A model generated the notes under the pieces. It was not told where the DNA came from and ran no database searches. It saw nothing but the letters and a program-made list of their open reading frames with translations. DNA of 64,000 nucleotides, taken from contig NZ_JAJOYT010000002.1 in NCBI RefSeq assembly GCF_021290965.1, positions 551,469 through 615,468 on the forward strand. The letters are read 5' to 3'. The position numbers were made by a program, and so were the translations under genes. The stretch's first letter is position 1, and each line of letters begins with the position of its first letter. This document shows, piece by piece, positions 52,733 to 62,003 of the stretch. The DNA is from Rheinheimera faecalis. Its GTDB lineage: Bacteria; Pseudomonadota; Gammaproteobacteria; Enterobacterales; Alteromonadaceae.

Positions 52733-53290
52733 GTGCAATCAAAAACTGTGAATACAAAAGCATGGCTATCAGGTTTGTTTCTTGGCTCGAGTCTGTTGGT
52801 TCACTCTGTAGCAGCGCAGGAGCATCAGCACGAAGAACACGGTAGCCACACCCATGGTCAGGCGGTTTTGACTTTTGTGCTGGAAGGCAATGAAGCTGAA
52901 CTTGCTTTTGCTACTCCTACGGCCAATATTGTTGGCTTTGAACATCAGGCCAAAGATGATGCAGAGCGTCAGTTGGTGCAAAAAATGATTGCGGATTTTA
53001 CCAATGCCAGTTGGTTTAGTTTTGGCGCTGAAGCCAATTGCACAGTGACAGGCACGGATATCAGCTCAGATTTAACTGCAGAACGCACCACTAAACCACA
53101 ACATGCAGATTTAAATGCCAATTACACTCTGGTCTGTCAAAATCCAGCTCGTTTACAAGCTCTGACATTGGATTTAGCTACTATTGCGGCAGGTGTAGAA
53201 AAAGTGTCAGTGCAGTGGATAGTGAACGGTGAACAAGGAGCTGCGGATTGGGCTGCGGGGAGCGGGGCTTTGCCTCTAACGGCACAGTAA
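52733..53290 (+). CDS. DUF2796 periplasmic protein (ZrgA-like), His-rich
   Basis: A protein of about 185 residues with a signal peptide and, just after it, a histidine-rich stretch (EHQHEEHGSHTHGQA), expected to bind zinc. The rest matches DUF2796, the ZrgA family; in Vibrio cholerae ZrgA is part of the ZrgABCDE zinc-uptake system. No ATG precedes the signal peptide; GTG 52733 with GGAG upstream is the most likely start, GTG 52748 or TTG 52715 are alternatives. A DUF3299 gene and an ABC ATPase/permease pair follow nearby, consistent with a Zrg-like system. Confidence 0.82.
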   Translation: MQSKTVNTKAWLSGLFLGSSLLVHSVAAQEHQHEEHGSHTHGQAVLTFVLEGNEAELAFATPTANIVGFEHQAKDDAERQLVQKMIADFTNASWFSFGAEANCTVTGTDISSDLTAERTTKPQHADLNANYTLVCQNPARLQALTLDLATIAAGVEKVSVQWIVNGEQGAADWAAGSGALPLTAQ

Positions 53291-53310
53291 GTCAATAAAG
53301 CATTAATTAT

Positions 53311-53346
53311 CCAATAAAAAATCGGCTGTTGCCGATTTTTTATTGG
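53311..53346. terminator. Bidirectional terminator between DUF2796 and DUF3299 genes
   Basis: A 16-bp perfect stem CCAATAAAAAATCGGC / GCCGATTTTTTATTGG with a TGTT loop, serving both converging genes. Confidence 0.9.
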
Positions 53347-53360
53347 ATGCAAGAAACTAC

Positions 53361-53918
53361 TTACTCGTAAGTATATTCTTCGATTTTATCGGCTTTCATC
53401 GAGTAAGCTGATTTGGCCAAATCATGACTCATCGACTCTGTCGTTAAAGTGCCGCTGATCCAGAATGGCGAATAAATCATGTCGCCTTTAATTTTTTGCT
53501 TGTTGGTGACAAAAATAATCTGGTTTGGTGGCGGTGGTGGCACGTGAATACAAGCACCAAAATAAGGCACCAGGAAAAATGCGGTGACGTTTTGATCAGC
53601 ATCATATTCCACAGGCACGATAAAACCAGGCACTTTTACTTTTTGGTTATTTAACTCACCTTTGACATTGGCTGACATCAGCACTTCGTTCCAGGCCGCA
53701 GCTGCCGGATCCTGATTACCAAAAGCCTGATTTAAAGCGCCACCAGCAGGAGCTTCACCACCTTCATGGCTGATTTCCGGCAGTTGTTCCATCTTTTTCA
53801 AATCTTCTTCCGGCAATAAATCTGTCCATTCCAATGCCTTATAGTCTTCAGCTTTTACCGGTAACGCAGTAAATGCGACCAAAGTCAGAATTAACGCCAT
53901 GTATAACGATTTAACCAT
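53361..53918 (-). CDS. DUF3299 lipoprotein-like/periplasmic protein (ZrgD-like)
   Basis: A 185-residue protein with an N-terminal signal peptide (cleavage near VKA at about 22) and a DUF3299 domain: VKVPGFIVPVEYDADQNV, PYFGACIHVPPPPPNQIIFV and IYSPFWISGTL. The single Cys and prolines in GACIHVPPPPPNQ are the family mark. DUF3299 proteins occur with DUF2796 and MacB-like ABC transporters in zinc-related gene clusters. Encoded divergently from the ABC genes with about 55 bp between them. Biochemical role unknown. Confidence 0.85.
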   Translation of the reverse strand: MVKSLYMALILTLVAFTALPVKAEDYKALEWTDLLPEEDLKKMEQLPEISHEGGEAPAGGALNQAFGNQDPAAAAWNEVLMSANVKGELNNQKVKVPGFIVPVEYDADQNVTAFFLVPYFGACIHVPPPPPNQIIFVTNKQKIKGDMIYSPFWISGTLTTESMSHDLAKSAYSMKADKIEEYTYE

Positions 53919-53961
53919 TGGAGCCTCAGCCTCTGCATATGTTATAAGGTCACAAAAGAAG

Positions 53962-53973
53962 CCGTATCATAAC
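53962..53973 (-). promoter_or_regulatory. Candidate shared operator in the DUF3299/ABC divergent region
   Basis: CCGTATCATAAC on the plus strand; its complement GTTATGATACGG differs by one base from the site before the DUF2796 gene. A further GTTATAAGG lies at 53941-53949, forming an inverted pair ATGTTAT..ATAACAT around the region. Confidence 0.35.
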
Positions 53974-54681
53974 ATGAGCCTTGTAATGTCAGAGCACACA
54001 GACCTGAAAATTCCGGCACTTGAACTCAAATCTCTAGTGTTCAGTTGGCCGGATCAACCCCCTTTATTGAATATTCCACAGCTTAAACTCGAACAGGGCC
54101 AGCATTTATTTATTTATGGTTCCTCCGGCTCAGGTAAAACTACTTTATTGAATTTACTGGCTGGTATTTATCCTTGCCAACAGGGCGATATTTTAGTGGC
54201 CGGTCAATCGATGACAGCATTGTCAGCCGCGAAAAGGGACCAATTACGAGCCTCTTCGATAGGCGTGGTATTCCAGCAACTGAACTTAATTCCGTATTTA
54301 ACGGTGTTACAAAACGTCTTGCTGGTCAGCGCCTTTACTAAAAAAATTCCACAGGCTGAGCAGCGTGCCCGTTACTTATTGCAGAAATTAGGTTTAGACC
54401 AGCAGCTGTGGCAAGCACCAGCCAATCAATTAAGTGTTGGCCAGCAGCAGCGTGTGGCTATAGCCCGTGCTTTATTAACTCAACCTGCTTTGCTGATTGC
54501 CGATGAACCTACCTCAGCTTTAGACCATAAACACAGAGATGGTTTTATGCAGTTGATGCTTAGCGAAGCTGAACTTTGCGGCACTACAGTGGTTTTTGTT
54601 AGTCACGACCCGGCATTGCGCTCGTACTTTAAATTCGAGCTGGATATGGAGCAGTTACAGCAGGGAGTTCAGCCATGTTAA
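53974..54681 (+). CDS. ABC transporter ATP-binding protein (MacB/LolD-like)
   Basis: A 235-residue ABC ATPase with Walker A GSSGSGKTTLLN, Q-loop VVFQQLNLIPYLTV, signature LSVGQQQRVAIARAL, Walker B LLIADEPTSALD and H-loop FVSHDP. The subfamily is the LolD/MacB one, which works with FtsX-type permeases, here the next gene (7-bp overlap). Start ATG 53974 (or 53986) is used because an upstream in-frame start would overlap the DUF3299 gene. With the DUF2796 and DUF3299 genes it makes a Zrg-like set, so zinc or another metal is the likely cargo. Confidence 0.88.
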   Translation: MSLVMSEHTDLKIPALELKSLVFSWPDQPPLLNIPQLKLEQGQHLFIYGSSGSGKTTLLNLLAGIYPCQQGDILVAGQSMTALSAAKRDQLRASSIGVVFQQLNLIPYLTVLQNVLLVSAFTKKIPQAEQRARYLLQKLGLDQQLWQAPANQLSVGQQQRVAIARALLTQPALLIADEPTSALDHKHRDGFMQLMLSEAELCGTTVVFVSHDPALRSYFKFELDMEQLQQGVQPC

Positions 54682-55934
54682 TGCAGTTGGCCAGAGCCAG
54701 TTTATGGAACCGTAAAGGCACAGTGCTGATGACGGTGATTTCGTTAACCATCAGTATCGCTTTGTTATTGGGTATTGATCATATTCGCCATGAAGCTAAA
54801 AGCAGTTTTACCAGCACTGTATCTGGCACAGATCTGATTGTGGGTGCCCGCTCCAGCCAGTTGAATTTATTGTTGTATTCGGTATTTCGTATTGGTAACG
54901 CCACCAATAATATCGGCTGGAAGAATTATCAGACGGTAAAAACTCATCCGCAAGTGGCCTGGAGTATTCCTATATCATTAGGTGATTCGCATCGTGGTTA
55001 TCGGGTTATAGGCACCAATGAGGATTATTTTAAGTATTACCAGTACGGCGAAAAACAGCAGTTGAAACTGGCAGAGGGTAAGGTTTTTGCTGGAGTCTAT
55101 CAGGCGGTTATAGGCTCTGTGGTTGCGCAAAAACTGGGTTATAAACTGGGTGAACAAATCACCTTGTCGCATGGTGTCGGCAGTATCAGCTTTACCCAAC
55201 ATAAAGATAAACCTTTTGAAGTAGTGGGTATTCTCTCCCCAACAGGTACACCTGTGGATCAGAGTGTGCATATACCGCTGCAGGGGATAGAAGCTATTCA
55301 TTTAGGTTGGCAAAGTGGTGGCATGCCTGCTCCAGGCAAAAGCATCAGTGCAGAACAAAGCCTGAGTATGGATTTGGAACCTAAAGTCATTACCGCTTAT
55401 ATGCTGGGTTTAAAATCCAAAATGGCCACTTTTGCAGTACAGCGTCAGCTTAATGAATTTAAAGCTGAACCTTTATCCGCCATTCTGCCAGGCGTGGCTC
55501 TGGCGGAGCTTTGGCAGATGCTCAGCATGGTAGAGAATATGCTGTTACTGATCACAGCTTTAGTGATAGTAGCGACGCTGGTTGGTATAGTCACGACCTT
55601 ACTGGCGGGCTTAAAAGAACGTCAACGTGAAATGGCCATATTAAGGGCTGTGGGCGCTCCGGCTTCCACTGTATTTTTGCTGATAGAGCTGGAACTGCTG
55701 CTGATGGCATTGCTATCTATTGGTTCTGCCCTGCTTATTTTAGTCGCCGGACTTTGGGGCTTTCGTGAGCTGTTAGCCAGTCAATACGGACTTTTTATCA
55801 GTATTAACCCCTGGCATGAGCAAACTGGTTTGTTGCTGTCTGCCGTATTGGGACTCACCCTGATACTGGGTGCTATCCCTGCCTTTTTAGCCTACCGCAG
55901 AGCGCTGGCTTCGGGCTTAATGGTTCGGCTTTAA
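54675..55934 (+). CDS. ABC transporter permease, FtsX/MacB-type
   Basis: A 419-residue permease with four membrane segments: one near residues 13-35 (TVLMTVISLTISIALLLGI), then three in the C-terminal FtsX domain (about 285-310, 335-365 and 390-412). The large periplasmic loop between segments 1 and 2 is the MacB-like domain. The KERQREMAILRAVGAPASTVF coupling segment is the family mark. Partner of the upstream ATPase. A terminator follows. Confidence 0.88.
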   Translation: MLMQLARASLWNRKGTVLMTVISLTISIALLLGIDHIRHEAKSSFTSTVSGTDLIVGARSSQLNLLLYSVFRIGNATNNIGWKNYQTVKTHPQVAWSIPISLGDSHRGYRVIGTNEDYFKYYQYGEKQQLKLAEGKVFAGVYQAVIGSVVAQKLGYKLGEQITLSHGVGSISFTQHKDKPFEVVGILSPTGTPVDQSVHIPLQGIEAIHLGWQSGGMPAPGKSISAEQSLSMDLEPKVITAYMLGLKSKMATFAVQRQLNEFKAEPLSAILPGVALAELWQMLSMVENMLLLITALVIVATLVGIVTTLLAGLKERQREMAILRAVGAPASTVFLLIELELLLMALLSIGSALLILVAGLWGFRELLASQYGLFISINPWHEQTGLLLSAVLGLTLILGAIPAFLAYRRALASGLMVRL

Positions 55935-55941
55935 CTGACAA

Positions 55942-55977
55942 ATGGGCAAAACCGGTTTGGTCTTTGCCCAATTTTTG
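55942..55977 (+). terminator. Terminator after the ABC permease
   Basis: Stem TGGGCAAA / TTTGCCCA with a 12-base loop, followed by ATTTTTG. Confidence 0.75.
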
Positions 55978-56092
55978 TTGTTGTTTTAAGCACATAGCGA
56001 GAAATTTTTCATAGCAAATTTGTATTTGTTGCTGGGATTTATTTAATCCTTTGTTATAGTAGAACAGCACTTCTTTTGAACAATGACTGAGC

Positions 56093-57748
56093 ATGACCGC
56101 AGAACAATCCAAATTAGAGCAACAACTGGCTAAGCTTCACCAGCAATATATGGAGCGGCTGCAAGCTGATATTCCTGTGCTTGCCTCTCAGGTGGGGGCC
56201 TTAGTTACCCTGTCAAACCAGTCGGATTGGCGTGCAATCATTCTGCCGTTAAAGCACAAATTTCACACTTTGGCGGGTTCCGCTGGTACTTTTGGTTTAC
56301 CACAATTGGGTAAACTGGCGAAAAATCTTGAATTGCAATTAAAAGACTGGATGGCAGAAGAGTCAGCACCGGATCTGCCCGCAATTAACAGTTTTATGAC
56401 CATCTTCCAGCAGGTGCAATACGCCCACCAAAGCGGACATCAGGTGATGAACCTAACCTCTGCCAGACTGGATTTGTTGCATGATCAGAAAGCACTGATT
56501 TATGTGCTGGAAGACGATGAAGAAACAGCGCAACATCTGACGCTGACACTGGCGACTTTTGGTTATCAGATCCAAAGCTATACACGTATAGCAGAATTAG
56601 ATCGTGCGCTGAAAACGAAGTTACCTGATGCCTTGATCCTGGATATTTCATTACCGGATGAAGAGCAGAGTGGTCTGGAGTATATAGCGGATTTTCAGAA
56701 GACTTTAGATGAAGCCTTGCCAGTGCTGGTATTAACCAGTCACAACAGTTTTGACCATCACTTGCAGGCTGTACGTATTGGTGCCCGTGGTTATTTTGTA
56801 AAACCTCTGAACACCACAGCTTTGGAAGCTCGCTTACAACGCTTATTGGCCGTGCGCAGACGTGAGGCCTTTCGTGTATTGATTGTCGATGACGATCAGC
56901 TGTTGGCTGAACATTATGCGTTGGTACTGCAAGGTGCTGGCCTGCGTGCTGAAATCTTGTTGGATCCGTCGCAAATATACGAGGGGCTGAATCGTTTCCG
57001 CCCTGATGTGATATTGCTGGACGTCCTGATGCCTGGTTGTTCAGGTCCTGAATTAGCCCAATTGATCCGCTTACAGGATGAATGGCTCAGTGTGCCTATT
57101 ATTTATTTATCGTCAGAAACTGACGGTGAACGTCAGCTTGCCGCTTTAGTCAAAGGTGGCGATGACTTCCTGACCAAACCTATTACCGACACTGCGTTGA
57201 TAGTAGCTGTTTTTGCCAGAGCACAACGTGCCAGACAGCTTGCCGATATGATGACCAAAGACAGCTTAACCGGCTTGTTGCAACATGCCAGAATCAAAGA
57301 GCGCTTAAGTCACGAATTGCAGCGTAGTGAACGTACTGGTGAGCCTTTAAGTGTGGTGATGCTGGATATTGATCACTTTAAAAAGGTCAATGATAACTAT
57401 GGCCATCTGATTGGCGATCAGGTGATTAGCAGTTTAGCCAACTTATTAAAACAACAACTACGTAAAACAGACATCATAGGCCGTTACGGTGGTGAAGAGT
57501 TTTTACTGATTTTGCCTGATTGTAATCAGGAGCAGGCCTTTGGATTAGTCGAACAAATGCGCCAATCCTTTGCTAGTTTACCCTTTAGCTTTGACTACCA
57601 GAATTTTCACTGTACTTTTAGTGCTGGTATTAGTCAGTCAAAAGCCACAGATGAGACAGATCAACTGATTGATCAGGCAGATAAAGCGCTGTATAGCTCC
57701 AAACATGCAGGGCGAAATCAAACTCAGTTTTATCAGACACCAGTCTAA
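56093..57748 (+). CDS. HPt-REC-REC-GGDEF response protein
   Basis: A 551-residue cytoplasmic protein: an HPt domain (about 1-120) with phospho-His58 (KFHTLAGSAGTFG), REC1 (about 134-250) with Asp184 (LILDISLPD), REC2 (about 260-380) with Asp310 (VILLDVLMPG), and a diguanylate cyclase domain (about 385-551) with active site GGEEF (466-470) and inhibitory I-site RKTD (457-460). HPt and REC domains let it take part in a phosphorelay ending in c-di-GMP synthesis. It converges with a hybrid kinase gene across a MITE; the kinase has no HPt domain of its own, so they are candidate partners. Confidence 0.92.
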   Translation: MTAEQSKLEQQLAKLHQQYMERLQADIPVLASQVGALVTLSNQSDWRAIILPLKHKFHTLAGSAGTFGLPQLGKLAKNLELQLKDWMAEESAPDLPAINSFMTIFQQVQYAHQSGHQVMNLTSARLDLLHDQKALIYVLEDDEETAQHLTLTLATFGYQIQSYTRIAELDRALKTKLPDALILDISLPDEEQSGLEYIADFQKTLDEALPVLVLTSHNSFDHHLQAVRIGARGYFVKPLNTTALEARLQRLLAVRRREAFRVLIVDDDQLLAEHYALVLQGAGLRAEILLDPSQIYEGLNRFRPDVILLDVLMPGCSGPELAQLIRLQDEWLSVPIIYLSSETDGERQLAALVKGGDDFLTKPITDTALIVAVFARAQRARQLADMMTKDSLTGLLQHARIKERLSHELQRSERTGEPLSVVMLDIDHFKKVNDNYGHLIGDQVISSLANLLKQQLRKTDIIGRYGGEEFLLILPDCNQEQAFGLVEQMRQSFASLPFSFDYQNFHCTFSAGISQSKATDETDQLIDQADKALYSSKHAGRNQTQFYQTPV

Positions 57749-57750
57749 AT

Positions 57751-57776
57751 CCCGCTCACCAGACTTACGGAGCGGG
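57751..57776 (+). terminator. Weak hairpin after the GGDEF gene
   Basis: Stem CCCGCT / AGCGGG with a 14-base loop just before the MITE; no clear T-tract. Confidence 0.4.
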
Positions 57777-57783
57777 AGGTAAT

Positions 57784-58014
57784 AACCTGAACTCGGGATA
57801 AGCAGCGCCGCTGAACGGGCATCTTTTCGGGCCTCTCTGCGTTGCTTTGTCTAACCATAGCTCGCTATGGCGTACGACAAAGCGCCTTGATATGCGCAAA
57901 AATCTGCGCATTCAGTTAGCAAAGACTTAAGTTATTTCAATAAATTGGCTTATCTATTTGATTTATTTAGTTAATATCTAAAAAGTTCGACACCCATTAT
58001 CCCGGGTTCAGGTT
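57784..58014. mobile_element. MITE-like element with 18-bp terminal inverted repeats
   Basis: A 231-bp non-coding element. Left TIR AACCTGAACTCGGGATAA and right TIR (reverse complement) AACCTGAACCCGGGATAA differ by one base. AAT flanks both ends (57781-57783, 58015-58017), a likely 3-bp target duplication. Inside are nested palindromes: CCATAGC / GCTATGG within a longer TTTGTC / GACAAA stem, and two TGCGCA words. No transposase gene is present, so it must have been moved in trans. Its right end supplies the stop codon of the kinase gene. Confidence 0.82.
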
Positions 58015-61000
58015 AATAAGTTCTTTAATTGCTGCAACAAAGCCGGTAAGTCGATCCGGCTTTTTGCCAGCACTAAATCCACCTGATGCCGCTGTGCCTG
58101 GCTGAGTTCCTGAGCGGACCAAATCACTACAGGTGTTTGTGGCTGGCGTAGCGCCAGTTCAGGTAATAATTCCAGCCCTGAGCCATCCGGCAAACCAATA
58201 TCCAGTATCACTAAATCAAAACGCTGGTTGTTGAGCAGCTGCATGGCTGATTTTACGCTGGTAGCTTGTACTGAAGAGGCGAAGTCCGCCAGATGTAAGG
58301 CCAGAATTTGGCCTAAGTGTGGATCATCTTCCACATGCAATATTCGGGTAGTCTGGTTTTTATCAGTGCCCAATAGCAGCTCTAGTTTCTCCAATAACGA
58401 AGAAGGGGAGACAGGCTTATCCAGCCAGTCCAGTGCATTGACTCCGCCCAGTAACTGGGTATGGTTGTCTTTGGACTCTGAACTGATGATCAACACCGGT
58501 GTTGTCTGGTACTGACTGCGGCTGCGTAGTTCTGCAAACAAAGCTGAACCGTGACCATCAGGCAAATTCAGATCCAAAGTAATAGCCTGATATAAATCCT
58601 GATCTAAAGCCTCGATAGCTTCTTTTAAGGTCGCGGCACAGTGACTTTGATAACCCTGAGTCTGCAACAGCTGCATGATGAAGCCTGCGACTGCAAGATC
58701 ATCTTCTACCACCAGGATTTTCGGCTGATTCAGGCTGGCTTGTTTCGCATGTGCAAAGCTAAGGTAAAAACAACTCCCGGTCGGTGTCAGATTGTAAAAG
58801 CCTACTTTGCCATCCATATGCTCAATCAGTTCTTTGACTATGGATAAGCCTAAACCTGTACCTTCGCTTTGTCTGCTATCTGCGCCATCCGCCTGAGAGA
58901 ACTTCTCGAAAATATGAGCTTTAAATTCATCAGGTATACCAGGGCCTTCATCTTCAACCTCTATCCGGACCTCATCGCCGACTAACAAAGAACGGACTTT
59001 AACGACAGAGCCCGCAGGTGAAAATTTGGCAGCATTGGACAATAAATTAGCCATAATTTGCTGAAATCTCATGGCGTCTACCCTGACCATAGCGTCCTGT
59101 TGTTCAGTCAGTTGCAGCTGAACTCCATATTTATCGGCGTAAGGCTGGTTACTTTGCACCGACTTTTCCAGCAGGTCCGAAATCAGACACAAGCTCAAAT
59201 CAAAATGCATTTTACCTGCAACCAGTTTATCTATGTCCAACAGATCGTTAATCAACTGGCTAAGTCGGGAGCTGTTATCTTTGGCTATATCCAGCATCGA
59301 AACCATAGGGCCTGGCACCGGTCCTAACACACCTCCTGTCACTAAGGCTAATGAGCCAGAAATCGACGTCAGCGGAGTACGAAGTTCATGGCTCACCATA
59401 GAAACAAACTGGTTTTTCATTTGTTCGATGCGACGCCGTTCGGTAATGTCCTGAAGAATGGACCAGATCTGTTGTTCACCTTCGTGATTCTGGATCAGTA
59501 CTCCTGTTACGGACACAGGCACCAGATGGCCGTCCTGATGCTGTATTTCCTGCTCCAATGGCCCATAACGTCCGTTGTGTTGTAACTGAGTCATTTGATC
59601 GGCTGCCATGGTGGCATAACCGGCGCTGGATGGTGCGTCAGAGCAGTCAGGCTGGTTTTTATAGCCCAGCATGCGGTAAAACTCAGGGTTCGCCTCAATA
59701 AAAGCACCGTCGGTAAAGCGGTTCAGTACTATAGCCAGCGGAGCCATTTTATACAGCGACGAAAGTTTTTGCTCACTGGCACTCAAGGCCTGCAAGGCTT
59801 CGTGTTGTTGGGTTACATCCCAGATAAAACCGTCGATATACAAAAGTTCGCCGTTGTCATCATAAACACCCTGACCTAGCTCCTGCACCCAACGCAAGCT
59901 ACCATCTTTGTGCCTGAGCCTGTATTCAACATTAAAGCGTTGTTGGTTAGCCAGAGCCTGCTGAACAGCGCTATGGGTTTGAGCCGCATCATCAGGGTAA
60001 TTCAATTCGGCGAAACTGATTTCTTTACTGCGGATCAGTTGCTGCGCTTTGTAGCCTGTTAAGGCAAAGACTTCATCACTGATAAACAGCATGGTCCAGT
60101 GTTCATCGTTACGGCAGCGGTACACTACGCCAGGCAAGTTATCCAACATGGATCGGTAGCGCTGTTCACTCATCAGCAAGGCATGATTTAAATGCTCCAG
60201 CTGAGTAATATCTATGGCCACGCCTAAAAAGCCGCGAATCGCGTTATGTTCATCCCGCATCGCCGACACGCTTAACCGCACTTGTTTGCGGTCGCCATTT
60301 TTACAGAGGTAACTCCACTGCCGGGTTTCGCTTTGTCCCTGGCGGGCATGGTGCACAAAAACATCAAAGCCCTGTATGTTTTGGCCGTACTTCTTGCTCA
60401 GTACCTGAGCATGAGCCGTGACCTCAGCAGGGTCGTGAAATAACGCCGGACTATGTTTACCCACCAGTTCATCTGCGCTATAGCCGAGCATGCGCTCAGC
60501 TCCTGTATTAAACAGCCTTATGGTGCCTCGCGGATCGGTCGATATCAGTGCAACCTCAGTAGAGGAGTCAATAATGGCTTGCAGCCAGGAGCGGGTTTCT
60601 AAAATTTCCGCTTCTTTTTCCAAAGCCGCTGTGACATCAGAGTGCACCCCAAACATCAGCAGAGGTTCACCTTCCGCTGTCCAACTCATGACTTTACCTA
60701 TGGCATGGATCCAAACCCAATGACCAGCCTTGTGTTTCATCCTGAAGGTGCAGTCATAGTAGGGCGTACCTTTGGCGAAATGCTGCTCCAGCAGCTCAGT
60801 ACAGCGTATTAAATCTTCAGGGTGTGATAATTCCGCCCATAAATCGACAGAGGTCTGTTGTTTTGACGTTAAGCCAATCAGACTAAACCAGCGCTCATTA
60901 AAAATTGTAGTGCCAGTTTGTACATTCCATTCCCAGGTGCCGAGGTTGGAGCCGTTGATAATGGCATCCATCCGGTCATGTTCTTGCTTAATTTGTAACT

Positions 61001-61853
61001 GCTGCTGATGCACTTCGGTGACGTTAGCGGCGATTATAATAATGCTTTCAACTTCACCCTTAGGGTTTTTCTGTGGTACAAAATTGACATCAAATACCTG
61101 GCCATTGGCTGGCGCTGAACGAAAATGAGCATCTTCTCCAGCCAGGCAGAGCTCTAGTGAAGCTTTAGCTTCGGTGAAAGCTTTGTCACCAAAAACCTGA
61201 TGTATGGTTTTTCCTACAGCAAAATCGGGGTCCACTCCAAACCATTCGGCGTACTTGTGGTTACAAAAGATGTAACGAAAGTGGGTATCAACCTGGCCTA
61301 ATAACAAAGGCGCATGGTCAATCACTGTGGTTAAAGTGCGTTGCTGCTGATAATAAAGTTCAGCTTTTTGCCGTGCTTCGAGTAGCTGCACAGCCTGCAT
61401 ACCCAGCAAACTTAAACCCTGTCGTTGCTCCGCTGTCAGTTCTCTGACTTTGCTGTCGACCACACATAAAGTGCCCAATACGGCACCGTTACTCAACGTC
61501 AGCGGCGCGCCGGCATACAAACGTATACCGTCAGGTTTGGTGACATCCGGGTTATCGGCAAAACGTGGGTCTTTCCTGGCATCCGGGACATAAGTCAGTT
61601 CGTTTGGTTCTAAAATGCTATGGGCGCAAAAAGAGATATCTCTGTGGGTTTGATGATGATCAAAACCAATTTTTGTTTTAAACCATTGCCTGTCTTTATC
61701 CACCAAAGTCAGCACGGCACAAGGAGTCTGGCATATATGGCTCGCCAGTTGAACCAGCGCATCAAAGGCTGCTTCAGGTGCTGTATCAAGAATATTCAGC
61801 GCATAAAGTGTGGCTAAACGTTCTGCTTCATTGGGTGGAAAAACTGCCCGCAT
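58008..61853 (-). CDS. Hybrid sensor histidine kinase (GAF-PAS5-HisKA-HATPase-REC-REC)
   Basis: A 1281-residue multi-sensor kinase. GAF domain at about 5-160, five PAS-type domains at about 168-285, 295-420, 425-555, 565-690 and 695-810, a HisKA domain with phospho-His822 (VSHELRTPLTS), an HATPase domain about 925-1035 with N-box (NLLSNAAKF) and G-boxes (DEGPGIPDEF, GTGLGLSIV), and two REC domains with Asp1094 (ITLDLNLPDG) and Asp1218 (LVILDIGLPDG). No membrane segment is seen, so it is cytoplasmic. No HPt domain; the converging HPt-REC-REC-GGDEF protein could be its phosphotransfer partner. The last two codons and stop lie in the MITE. Confidence 0.92.
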   Translation of the reverse strand: MRAVFPPNEAERLATLYALNILDTAPEAAFDALVQLASHICQTPCAVLTLVDKDRQWFKTKIGFDHHQTHRDISFCAHSILEPNELTYVPDARKDPRFADNPDVTKPDGIRLYAGAPLTLSNGAVLGTLCVVDSKVRELTAEQRQGLSLLGMQAVQLLEARQKAELYYQQQRTLTTVIDHAPLLLGQVDTHFRYIFCNHKYAEWFGVDPDFAVGKTIHQVFGDKAFTEAKASLELCLAGEDAHFRSAPANGQVFDVNFVPQKNPKGEVESIIIIAANVTEVHQQQLQIKQEHDRMDAIINGSNLGTWEWNVQTGTTIFNERWFSLIGLTSKQQTSVDLWAELSHPEDLIRCTELLEQHFAKGTPYYDCTFRMKHKAGHWVWIHAIGKVMSWTAEGEPLLMFGVHSDVTAALEKEAEILETRSWLQAIIDSSTEVALISTDPRGTIRLFNTGAERMLGYSADELVGKHSPALFHDPAEVTAHAQVLSKKYGQNIQGFDVFVHHARQGQSETRQWSYLCKNGDRKQVRLSVSAMRDEHNAIRGFLGVAIDITQLEHLNHALLMSEQRYRSMLDNLPGVVYRCRNDEHWTMLFISDEVFALTGYKAQQLIRSKEISFAELNYPDDAAQTHSAVQQALANQQRFNVEYRLRHKDGSLRWVQELGQGVYDDNGELLYIDGFIWDVTQQHEALQALSASEQKLSSLYKMAPLAIVLNRFTDGAFIEANPEFYRMLGYKNQPDCSDAPSSAGYATMAADQMTQLQHNGRYGPLEQEIQHQDGHLVPVSVTGVLIQNHEGEQQIWSILQDITERRRIEQMKNQFVSMVSHELRTPLTSISGSLALVTGGVLGPVPGPMVSMLDIAKDNSSRLSQLINDLLDIDKLVAGKMHFDLSLCLISDLLEKSVQSNQPYADKYGVQLQLTEQQDAMVRVDAMRFQQIMANLLSNAAKFSPAGSVVKVRSLLVGDEVRIEVEDEGPGIPDEFKAHIFEKFSQADGADSRQSEGTGLGLSIVKELIEHMDGKVGFYNLTPTGSCFYLSFAHAKQASLNQPKILVVEDDLAVAGFIMQLLQTQGYQSHCAATLKEAIEALDQDLYQAITLDLNLPDGHGSALFAELRSRSQYQTTPVLIISSESKDNHTQLLGGVNALDWLDKPVSPSSLLEKLELLLGTDKNQTTRILHVEDDPHLGQILALHLADFASSVQATSVKSAMQLLNNQRFDLVILDIGLPDGSGLELLPELALRQPQTPVVIWSAQELSQAQRHQVDLVLAKSRIDLPALLQQLKNLLT

Positions 61854-62003
61854 ACAAAAATTCCAGACAAAAGATATGAATTGAGTGTAACTGCAATTTT
61901 GAAAGCTTTTAAATAAAAAGCTGAAACAAAGCAGGTATTTAGTGATTTAGCCTGTACTGGAGTTAACAGCGGTACAGCCTTGGAAAAGCGCCCGCAGGCG
62001 CTG

